64,000 nucleotides of DNA from Opitutus sp. GTDB taxonomy: Bacteria; Verrucomicrobiota; Verrucomicrobiia; Opitutales; Opitutaceae. The stretch is from contig SIBG01000005.1 in assembly GCA_009695305.1 (NCBI GenBank), forward strand, positions 1-64,000. Direction: 5' to 3'. Below the pieces are notes generated by a model that was given only the letters and a program-made list of their open reading frames with translations, did no database searches and had not been told where the DNA came from. Positions 50,364 through 57,887 of this stretch are shown here, piece after piece. Position numbers and translations under genes: made by a program. Every line of letters begins with the position of its first letter. Position 1 is the stretch's first letter.

Positions 50364-51952
50364 GGTTGACGCGCGTTCCGGGCGGGCGCGGCGGAGGTGA
50401 GCCGCGCGCCGCCGAGGGGCACGGGCACAAACTCCTTTGCCACCGCGCCGTCCGCGGTGTGGATGAGCCGCACGCGCCCGTCCTCGCCGGCGGCGGCGAC
50501 GAGCTGGCCGTCAGGATGAAACGCGAGCGCGTAGATGCCGCCGGAAAAATTCGTCGCGGCGACGAGTTTTACTTCGGCGGTGGTGAAGCTCTCGATCGCC
50601 GCCTTTTCCTCCGCGGAATACGCGCTGGCGATCTTGCCGGCGTAGGCCTTGAGCAGCAGGGCGGGAATGGTGGCGTCGAACTCGCCCGTGTAGATATTCA
50701 CCGCGCCCCGGCCGTTGAAACTGCTGGAGGCCGCGATGAGCCGGCCGTCGCGGCTGTAGTCCACGGCGAAGATGCGGCCGGCCATGGGGGGGAACCGGCG
50801 GAGCAGGTTGGCGTTGTCCCCGATCCGACGCGTGGTCTGGCGGAACACCTGATAAATCGCCGGCACGCCATCCGCGCCGCCGATCAGGACTTCATCGCGG
50901 CCGGGCCGGCGCGCCACCGCCTGCAATCCCCCGCGCAACGCGCCCGGCGTGATCGACGAGATGTTGTCCACAAAACGCTGCGTCTCGACCTCGGTGAGCT
51001 TGGTGCTCATGTCGCGCCCCACGGAGATGAGGTGCGTGCCATCACGACTGAAGACGGTGCCGAGCACCCAGTCGTTGTGCGAACCCTGCTGGAGCACGAG
51101 CTCGCCCGTCGCGGCGGTGAGGGCGCGCACCTTGTTGTCGGGGCAGCCAAACGCCACCAGCCGGCCGTCGGGCGACCAGCTCACGCCATAGACCGTGTCG
51201 TAGCCGATGGGCACTGACACGAGGAGCGTGCGGTCCGCGACCTGCCAAATTTGCACTTCGCCCATGCGGGCCGGCAGCCCGCCCGCCACGGCGAGCAATT
51301 TCCCATCCGGGGAAAAACGCACGGACTCGATTCGCTCCGACAACCCCACCAGCCGCGCCACCAGCCCGGTGCCATCCGCGTGGTGGAGCAGCACCTCGTG
51401 AAAACCCGCCACGGCGAGCAGCGCGCCATCGGGTGAAAAATCCAGCGAGGTGATGACCGGGGGACGTTGGTAAACCGGCGGATGCTTTTCATCGTAGCGC
51501 TGCACCACATTTTTCGGCGTGTCGTCCACCGCCCCCTCAGCGATCCATCTACTGATGAGGGCGACCTCGGCGGGAGGCAGCGGCGGCTTGTCCTTGGGCA
51601 TGTCCGCCTCGCCGTCGAGCAGAGTGATCGCGGTCACGAGGGGACTTTGCGCGGGCTGGCGCGGCACGACGGCGTGGTCGCCGCTATCGCCGCCGGCGAG
51701 GAGCCGGCTGAAATCGGTCATCACGTAGCCGCCCTTGTTTTTCGCGGGCTGATGGCAACCCTGACAGTTCGCCTGAAAAATCGGCCGAATCTGCTTCCAG
51801 TAGCTCACCGGTGCGTGGGGATCGACGACCTCCGGTTTCGGCGGTGCCGCCGCGATGGCGCCCACCGGCCAGCCCGCGGCGAAGCACGCGGTGGCGACGA
51901 GCCACGCGCGCCAGCGTGGCGGGCGCCCGGAGGGAGCGGCACTTCTCGTCAT
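50360..51952 (-). CDS. planctomycete-type cytochrome plus WD40 propeller protein
   Basis: The 530-residue product has a signal peptide (AWLVATACFAAGWPVGAIAA), then a PSCyt1-like domain with the heme motif CQGCH at 63-67 in PIFQANCQGCHQPAKNKGGY. From about 155 a WD40-type propeller follows, with repeats SLDFSPDGALLAVAG, SVRFSPDGKLLAVAG, GVSWSPDGRLVAFGC and AVDYSRDGRLIAASS. A single heme and a propeller suggest an electron-transfer or docking role in the periplasm. It is the first gene of the operon with DUF1549/DUF1553 and DUF1501 and is divergent from propeller 8, sharing the 168-base gap. The start at 51952 is set by the frame of the signal peptide. Confidence 0.88.
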   Translation of the reverse strand: MTRSAAPSGRPPRWRAWLVATACFAAGWPVGAIAAAPPKPEVVDPHAPVSYWKQIRPIFQANCQGCHQPAKNKGGYVMTDFSRLLAGGDSGDHAVVPRQPAQSPLVTAITLLDGEADMPKDKPPLPPAEVALISRWIAEGAVDDTPKNVVQRYDEKHPPVYQRPPVITSLDFSPDGALLAVAGFHEVLLHHADGTGLVARLVGLSERIESVRFSPDGKLLAVAGGLPARMGEVQIWQVADRTLLVSVPIGYDTVYGVSWSPDGRLVAFGCPDNKVRALTAATGELVLQQGSHNDWVLGTVFSRDGTHLISVGRDMSTKLTEVETQRFVDNISSITPGALRGGLQAVARRPGRDEVLIGGADGVPAIYQVFRQTTRRIGDNANLLRRFPPMAGRIFAVDYSRDGRLIAASSSFNGRGAVNIYTGEFDATIPALLLKAYAGKIASAYSAEEKAAIESFTTAEVKLVAATNFSGGIYALAFHPDGQLVAAAGEDGRVRLIHTADGAVAKEFVPVPLGGARLTSAAPARNARQP

Positions 51953-52120
51953 CAAAAAAGCAGCGGAGAGTTTCACGAAGGGTAGATCGCGGAGTGGGAC
52001 CGCGGGAAAGCGCCCCCCATGAACCAAACTGTCGCGCGCAAGACAAGGCCGATCGCGGTTCCAGCAAACTCGGTGCGATTGCCTCGTTGCATCCGGCCGA
52101 CGCCCACGTTGGCTCTGACG

Positions 52121-53563
52121 ATGATCCCCGCCCGGCACCCCATCCGCCGCCTCCTGCTTTTCGCCGCCGGCGGCGCCCTCGCGGCGGCGGAGCCGCCCGT
52201 CGCGAACTGGCCGCAATTTCGCGGCGCCCATGGCGCCGGCGTCGCCACGGCGGCCAAGCCGCCCGTGAAAATCGGACCAACCGAGGGCGTGTTGTGGAGT
52301 GTCGAGGTGCCGTGGTCGCCGTCGTCGCCGTCGTCGCCGAGCATTTGGGGTGACCAGATTTTTCTCACGACGTTTCACGACGGCCAGTTGGAAACGCGTT
52401 GCCACGACCGCACCGACGGCCGCCTGCGCTGGGCCCGCCGCCTCAAGCCGGAGGGCGTCGAGGAGTTTCACCGCTCGGACGGCAGTCCCGCGGCCTCGAC
52501 CCCTGCCACGGATGGCCAGCACGTCGTCAGCTACTTTGGCTCGTTCGGGCTCATCTGCCACGATGTGGACGGCAAGGAACTCTGGCGGCATCCCATGCCA
52601 CTGGCGGAGAGCATGGGCCAATACGGTTCGGGCACGTCGCCGATCATCGTCGGCCAGCGCGTGCTGTTGAGCCGCGACCAGCATCGCTTTCCCTCGCTGC
52701 TCGCAGTCGATCTCGCGACAGGCAAAACGCTCTGGGAAACACCCCGGCTCGACTCCGCGGGGAGTTTTGGCACCCCTGTGCTTTGGCGAAACAACGGCGT
52801 GGATGAAATCGTGCTCGCGGGCCCGGGTCGGCTCAAGGGTTACGACCTGGCGACGGGCGCGGAACGCTGGGTCGTCGAGGGTATCACCGCCAACGTTTGC
52901 ACGACGCCCGTGATCGCCGACGGGCTGCTGTGTTTCGCCGCGTGGTCCAACGGCCAGACCGACTCGCCCCTGGCGACGTGGGACATGTTTCTCAAAACCT
53001 ACGACAAGAACGGCGACGGGGTGGTGGACTTCGATGAAACCCCGATGGCCCAACGCGACTACCTGCGTGGACTCGATGTGAATCGCGACGGTAAATATAC
53101 GAAGGAGGACTGGGACATCATCCAGGCGAAGGTCTCGCGAACCGGAAACGTGATGGTGGCCGTGAAGCCCGGCGGCACGGGCGACATCACCGAAACGCAT
53201 GTAGCTTGGATTTTTCGCAAGGGCCTGCCCTACGTGCCTTCGCCGCTCTACTACGACGGACGCATTTATCTGGTGAAGGACGGCGGAATCTTTTCCTCGC
53301 TCGACGCGAAAACCGGCGAGCCGTTCTACGCGCAGGAGCGAATCGGCGCGGCCGGCGACTACTATGCCTCACCCGTGGCCGCGGACGGGCGGATCTACGT
53401 CGCATCGCTCGCGGGCAAACTCACCGTCGTGCAGGCAGGCGGCGACAAACCCGAGATTCTCCATCAAGCGGAATTCAACGAGCGCATCCTCGCCACGCCA
53501 GCGTTGGTCGGTGACGAGCTCTATCTGCGCACGGAGCAGCGGCTGTGGGCGTTTGGGAAGTAG
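52121..53563 (+). CDS. secreted PQQ-like beta-propeller protein 8 with EF-hand insert
   Basis: The 480-residue product has a signal peptide (MIPARHPIRRLLLFAAGGAL), then ANWPQFRGAHGAG. Blades include AVDLATGKTLWETPRL, GYDLATGAERWVVEGI and SLDAKTGEPFYAQERIG. Two calcium-binding EF-hand loops lie between blades at about 295-332: DKNGDGVVDFDE and DVNRDGKYTKED. No other propeller in the window has them, so this paralogue may be calcium-regulated or use Ca2+ for structure or partner binding. It faces away from the DUF1549 operon. The C-terminus is ELYLRTEQRLWAFGK. Start at 52121 chosen for the signal peptide. Confidence 0.91.
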   Translation: MIPARHPIRRLLLFAAGGALAAAEPPVANWPQFRGAHGAGVATAAKPPVKIGPTEGVLWSVEVPWSPSSPSSPSIWGDQIFLTTFHDGQLETRCHDRTDGRLRWARRLKPEGVEEFHRSDGSPAASTPATDGQHVVSYFGSFGLICHDVDGKELWRHPMPLAESMGQYGSGTSPIIVGQRVLLSRDQHRFPSLLAVDLATGKTLWETPRLDSAGSFGTPVLWRNNGVDEIVLAGPGRLKGYDLATGAERWVVEGITANVCTTPVIADGLLCFAAWSNGQTDSPLATWDMFLKTYDKNGDGVVDFDETPMAQRDYLRGLDVNRDGKYTKEDWDIIQAKVSRTGNVMVAVKPGGTGDITETHVAWIFRKGLPYVPSPLYYDGRIYLVKDGGIFSSLDAKTGEPFYAQERIGAAGDYYASPVAADGRIYVASLAGKLTVVQAGGDKPEILHQAEFNERILATPALVGDELYLRTEQRLWAFGK

Positions 53564-53585
53564 CCCCGCGCATCGTCGCCCCGCA

Positions 53586-54554
53586 CTACTCCGAGAATTT
53601 TATCTCGCGCGTGTCGCGTTCTTGGCCCGTTCGCTGGGTGAGCGGGCCGTAGAGTTCGGGACGCCGGGCGCGAATCCACAGGCGGCCGGTGGCGTGCTCC
53701 AGGAGGCTCCCTTCGAGATCGGCGACGACCATCGCATCGGCGGCAGCTGATGTCTCGGTGAGGATACGCCCGTAGGGGTCGAGGATCATCGCGTTGCCCG
53801 TGCGGATTTCGTCGTCGTCGACGCCGACGCCGTTGCTGAAGATGAGAAAAATACCGTTGTCGTGCGCCCGGCTCGGGAGCCAGCGCATCAGCCAGCCCCG
53901 GCCCTTGTCGCCGAGAAACTCCCGCTGGATCGCGGCGGGGTCCTGGTGGCGGTGGTCCCACACCGCGCGCTCGATGAGGCCCATGAGATGCGGGTTCCGG
54001 CTGCGGACGGCGCCGGTTTGGTGCGGCGCAATCAGGATTTCCGCGCCGCGCAGCGTGGTCAGGCGCACGTTCTCGACGAGGTTGCAGTCGTAGCAAATCA
54101 GCACGCCGACGCGAAATCCCTCCGGCAAATCGAAGACCGTGAGCTCGGTGCCGCTGCGCACGACCTCGTGCTCGAAGGCGTGGAGCTTGCGATGCCGGTG
54201 AATGGTGCCGTCCGGCAGCGCGACCACGTAGCTATTGTGAAACACACCGTCGACGCCCGCCTCGAACCAGCCCGCGCCCACCGAGACGTTGTGCCGGCGC
54301 GCGAGCGCGATCAGTCGTTGCGTGCTCGGGCCGTCGGGGATCGGCTCGGCGAGCGCGGCGAGCTGGGCGACGGTGAGATTCCGCACGAACCAGTAGCCGC
54401 TCACGCAGCCTTCCGGAAACACCACGAGCCGCACGCCCTGCGCCGCGGCTTCGGCCGTGAAGGCCTCGATCTTGCGGAAGTTCGCCTCCTTGTCACCAGG
54501 CGCGCTCTCGAGCTGGACCGAGGCGACGCGAAGTTGACGGGGAGAGGAGGACAT
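53586..54554 (-). CDS. carbon-nitrogen hydrolase (nitrilase superfamily)
   Basis: The 322-residue enzyme shows the catalytic triad of the nitrilase superfamily: Glu48 in VVFPEGCVSG, Lys123 in HRHRKLHAFE and Cys154 in VLICYDCNLVENVR. Further matches are HNSYVVALPDGT and MILDPYGRILTETS. It hydrolyses an amide or carbamoyl bond of an unknown small molecule and has no signal peptide, so it is cytoplasmic. The start at 54554 is chosen because the longer open frame runs into a palindromic repeat. The FG-GAP gene is upstream on the same strand, with the repeat between. Confidence 0.9.
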   Translation of the reverse strand: MSSSPRQLRVASVQLESAPGDKEANFRKIEAFTAEAAAQGVRLVVFPEGCVSGYWFVRNLTVAQLAALAEPIPDGPSTQRLIALARRHNVSVGAGWFEAGVDGVFHNSYVVALPDGTIHRHRKLHAFEHEVVRSGTELTVFDLPEGFRVGVLICYDCNLVENVRLTTLRGAEILIAPHQTGAVRSRNPHLMGLIERAVWDHRHQDPAAIQREFLGDKGRGWLMRWLPSRAHDNGIFLIFSNGVGVDDDEIRTGNAMILDPYGRILTETSAAADAMVVADLEGSLLEHATGRLWIRARRPELYGPLTQRTGQERDTREIKFSE

Positions 54555-54561
54555 AAAAGGG

Positions 54562-54660
54562 ATTGTCATTCTGAGCGCAGCGAAGAATCCAATTGGATTT
54601 TCACCGCGGTTTCGGGAGACGTTTTTCCTGCTGGATTTTTCGCTTCGCTCCGCATGACAA
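54562..54660. repeat. palindromic repeat GTCATTCTGAGCGCAGCGAAGAATCC family
   Basis: The element starts TTGTCATTCTGAGCGCAGCG and ends CGCTTCGCTCCGCATGACAA, which are inverted partners. It is distinct from the GCGATCCA family at 3699, 21382 and 39433, but has the same outer TGTCAT...ATGACA ends. Confidence 0.75.
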
Positions 54661-54711
54661 ACGTAAGAAGCACTGCTGGACGCCCGGGTTGGCTCTCGGT
54701 GCACCAAAGAG

Positions 54712-56151
54712 CTATTTCTTGGGTGCCGCCTTGGCTTTTCCACTGTCGGCCTTCGCTGCATCGGTGGCGCGCGCGGTGTGCGTGATCACGTCGCGGGCGG
54801 TGAGTGAATTTTTTTCGGCGTCGGGGAAGAGCACCCTGGGTTGCGCCGCGGCCCACTCGGCGGGCGAGACTTTCTGCGCCTGATTCGTGAAGACGAACGC
54901 GCCTTTTTTGTTGCCGATGATGATGTCGGGGCGGCCGTCGCCGTTGACGTCGCCGAGGCCGATCTGGCGGCCGACGCCCGAGTTGTCGTCGATCAGGTGC
55001 GGCACCCAGTCGACCGATTTGTCGGGGCGGCGCACGAGTTTGAACCAGTAGAGGACGGCGGGCGCGCCGGCGTCGGCCGGGGCGCTCGCCGCGCCGGGCG
55101 GGCCGTGCGCCCAGAAGCATTTGCCGGTGACGATGTCCTTGAGGCCGTCGCCGTCCACGTCGACGAGCTCGACGGCGTGGACTTCCGAGAAGGTAACGCC
55201 GTAGCGATTCTCGCGCGGCTCCTTATTTAGGAAAATGTGCGGCTTGAAGTCGGGCCCGCCGTCGGGAGTTTTTTCGGCGAGCTGCTCATACCACGCGAAA
55301 CCGTAGCCGTGCGCAGCGAGCGAGGTGATAATGTCGGCCCGGCCGTCGCCATTAATATCGTAGGCAAACATCTGCGCGCCGCCCGGTGCGAAAAAATAAC
55401 GGTGCAGCTTCCAGGCGGGGTTGCCTTCGAGCGAGGCGGGCTGCTCGAACCAGCCGTCTTTGAACAATACATCCGGGCGGCCGTCGCCGTTCACGTCACC
55501 CACGCCGAGGCCGTGCGTGTAGCGCTGCCAGTTGCCGCCGGTGGAGATGGCGGTGAACTTCCACTTCGCGCCCGGGTTTTTCCAATCGGGCGAAGCGTAG
55601 CCGAAGTTCCCGCCGTTCACGCAGACGATCTCGGGTTTTCCATCGCCGGTCAGATCGACGAAGGTCGGTGACTCGTTGTCGACTTCGTCGAGCACGGTGT
55701 GGCGCGTCCAGTGCCGGTCGTCGCCGGCAGGGTTGAGGTAGAGGTAGGCGGGGGTGTGCGGCAGGCCGTAGGTGAGCACGTCGTTCCAGCCGTCGCCGTT
55801 GAAGTCGTGGACGAAGGTGAAGAAGTTGTCGTTCGAGTAGGCGTTGGCGTTGCCCATGCCGCCGTGCCAGCCGGCGAAGGTGCGGGAGGAGCCGTCCGGG
55901 TTTTTCACCGTGGTGGTTTTGGCCGGCGCGTAGAGTTCATGCCGCCGCGTGAAGTCCGGGCCCTCCCACCAATACGGGCCGCAGACGGCGTCGGGTTTCC
56001 CGTCGCGGTTCAAATCGCCGAGCGCCGCGCCTTCGCTCCAATAAAACTCCTCGAGGTGTTGTTTTTTGAACGAGTGCAGCGTGAGATCGGCGGCCATCAC
56101 GGACGCCACCATCGCGCCGACGATCGCCAGGGGGAGCAGTTTCGTGTGCAC
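54712..56151 (-). CDS. secreted FG-GAP/VCBS repeat protein (seven-repeat propeller)
   Basis: The 479-residue product has a signal peptide (MHTKLLPLAIVGAMVASVMA). Seven calcium-loop repeats of the D-x-x-x-D-G-x-x-D type are visible: DLNRDGKPD, DFNGDGWND, DLTGDGKPE, DVNGDGRPD, DINGDGRAD, DVDGDGLKD and DVNGDGRPD. Seven such repeats are the integrin-like seven-bladed propeller. Related proteins occur with PQQ-like propellers in planctomycetes and verrucomicrobia. It probably binds calcium and a ligand on the surface. It reads away from propeller 9. Confidence 0.9.
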   Translation of the reverse strand: MHTKLLPLAIVGAMVASVMAADLTLHSFKKQHLEEFYWSEGAALGDLNRDGKPDAVCGPYWWEGPDFTRRHELYAPAKTTTVKNPDGSSRTFAGWHGGMGNANAYSNDNFFTFVHDFNGDGWNDVLTYGLPHTPAYLYLNPAGDDRHWTRHTVLDEVDNESPTFVDLTGDGKPEIVCVNGGNFGYASPDWKNPGAKWKFTAISTGGNWQRYTHGLGVGDVNGDGRPDVLFKDGWFEQPASLEGNPAWKLHRYFFAPGGAQMFAYDINGDGRADIITSLAAHGYGFAWYEQLAEKTPDGGPDFKPHIFLNKEPRENRYGVTFSEVHAVELVDVDGDGLKDIVTGKCFWAHGPPGAASAPADAGAPAVLYWFKLVRRPDKSVDWVPHLIDDNSGVGRQIGLGDVNGDGRPDIIIGNKKGAFVFTNQAQKVSPAEWAAAQPRVLFPDAEKNSLTARDVITHTARATDAAKADSGKAKAAPKK

Positions 56152-56299
56152 GCGCTACGGTGGTGGCGCCGCGCCCGCCCAGTCAAGACGGTTGCGGCCG
56201 GGGCCCGACCGCACGGAGGTGGCTTTGGGCGCGCGAGACGAGGACCAGCGGTAGCCGTCGCGGCTTGCACGGCGAGGGCATTTGCCCTCGGCTTCGCGC

Positions 56300-57652
56300 A
56301 TGAAAAAGATCACCCCGTTTCGCTTCGTAGCCGCACTGGTCCTCGCCGCGTCAGCCGCGGCCGCCGCGAACTGGCCCCAGTATCGCGGGCCCAGCGCCAG
56401 CGGCCTGGACGCCACCACCGCGCTGCCGACCACGTGGAATGCCGCGACCGGCGAAAATCTCCGCTGGCAGACGCCGATCCCCGGTCTCGCCCACTCCTCG
56501 CCCATCGTCTGGGGTGATCGCGTTTACCTCGCCACCGCGGTGGCGGCCGGCGGCAAGTCCGATCTCAAGGTCGGGCTCTACGGCGACATCGCTTCGGCCC
56601 CAAATACCGAGAAAAACCAATGGCGGCTGCTCGCGCTCGACAAGCTCACCGGCCAGGTCGTCTGGAACGTGCTCGGCCACGAATCCGTGCCCAAAGTCGC
56701 GCGCCACACGAAGGCCACGCACTGCAACTCCACGCCCGTTACCGACGGCTCGCGCCTCGTCGCCCTCTTCGGTTCGGAGGGCCTGTTCTGTTTCGACGCG
56801 AAGGACGGCAAACTCCTCTGGAAAAAAGACCTCGGCCCAATGGACGCCGGTTATTTCGCGATGCCGAACGCCCAGTGGGGCTTCGCCAGTTCGCCGATCA
56901 TTCATGAGGGCAAGGTCATCGTGCAATGCGACGTGCAGAAAGGCTCGTTCCTCGCCGCGTTCGACCTCGCGACGGGCCGGGAACTCTGGCGCACAGCGCG
57001 GGCCGATGTCCCGACTTGGAGCACGCCCACCATCGTCACCGCCGCCGGTCGCACCCAGATCGCCGTCAATGGCTGGCACCACACCGGCGGCTACGATTTC
57101 GCGACCGGCCAGGAGCTATGGAAACTCGACGGCGGCGGCGATATTCCCGTGCCCACGCCCATCGCCGCCGGCGAGTTCATCTACTTCACGAGCGGCCACG
57201 GACGCAGCAGCCCGATGCGCGCCATCCGCGCCGACGCCACCGGCGACATCACGCCCGACAACTCCGACTGGAAACACCCCGCCATCGCGTGGAATCACGA
57301 TCGCCGCGGCGACTACATGCAGACCCCCATCCTCGTGGGCGCGTTGCTCTATGGCTGCCGGGACAACGCAACGCTCACCTGCTTCGACGCGCAGACTGGC
57401 GAGGTGCGTTTCACGGAACGCCTCTCCAGCAACGCGAGCGAAGGCTTCACGTCGTCCCCAGTGTCGGACGGGCGGCACGTTTACTTCACGAGCGAGCTCG
57501 GCAACGTGCGGGTGATCGCGGCCACGGAAAAATTTTCCCTCGTCGCGACGAATTCACTCGGGGAAACCTGCCTCTCCACGCCCGCGATTTCCGACGGCAT
57601 GCTGTTTTTCCGCACGCGCGAGAAACTCGTGGCGGTCGGAGCGAAGCGCTGA
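56300..57652 (+). CDS. secreted PQQ-like beta-propeller protein 9
   Basis: The 450-residue product has a signal peptide (MKKITPFRFVAALVLAASAA), then AANWPQYRGPSASGLD. Blades include ALDKLTGQVVWNVLGH, CFDAKDGKLLWKKDLG, AFDLATGRELWRTARAD and CFDAQTGEVRFTERLS. The segment GHESVPKVARHTKATHCNST has His and Cys residues that could bind a metal. C-terminus LFFRTREKLVAVGAKR. The gene starts about 150 bases from the FG-GAP gene (divergent), and the TonB-dependent receptor follows at 57888. Confidence 0.91.
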   Translation: MKKITPFRFVAALVLAASAAAAANWPQYRGPSASGLDATTALPTTWNAATGENLRWQTPIPGLAHSSPIVWGDRVYLATAVAAGGKSDLKVGLYGDIASAPNTEKNQWRLLALDKLTGQVVWNVLGHESVPKVARHTKATHCNSTPVTDGSRLVALFGSEGLFCFDAKDGKLLWKKDLGPMDAGYFAMPNAQWGFASSPIIHEGKVIVQCDVQKGSFLAAFDLATGRELWRTARADVPTWSTPTIVTAAGRTQIAVNGWHHTGGYDFATGQELWKLDGGGDIPVPTPIAAGEFIYFTSGHGRSSPMRAIRADATGDITPDNSDWKHPAIAWNHDRRGDYMQTPILVGALLYGCRDNATLTCFDAQTGEVRFTERLSSNASEGFTSSPVSDGRHVYFTSELGNVRVIAATEKFSLVATNSLGETCLSTPAISDGMLFFRTREKLVAVGAKR

Positions 57653-57667
57653 GGCGTCTTCGGGCGC

Positions 57668-57733
57668 GACCGCTGGGCGCGCCGCAATCGTGACATAACT
57701 CGAGGCACCCTCGGCGGGCCCAGCGGTCCCGCC
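57668..57733. repeat. inverted/palindromic repeat with CCCAGCGGT core
   Basis: GACCGCTGGG (57668-57677) is the inverse of CCCAGCGGTC at 57719-57728. The second copy sits in a hairpin GGCGGG-CCCAGCGGT-CCCGCC (57713-57733). A third copy, with a different stem that still pairs, lies at 61361-61381. No gene is seen in the 235-base gap before the TonB receptor. Confidence 0.7.
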
Positions 57734-57887
57734 CTCCTCTCGAACTGACTGTTTCGACGCCCGATTAGAACACGGTCCGCCCACGAAAAATCTGGACGGT
57801 GGGTCGCACCTTCGGGCAATGGTGAAGCGTCCTGACTGCCGGTGCTCCCACCGCCGCGCCGAGCCCACATCTTCAAACCCACTTCCC

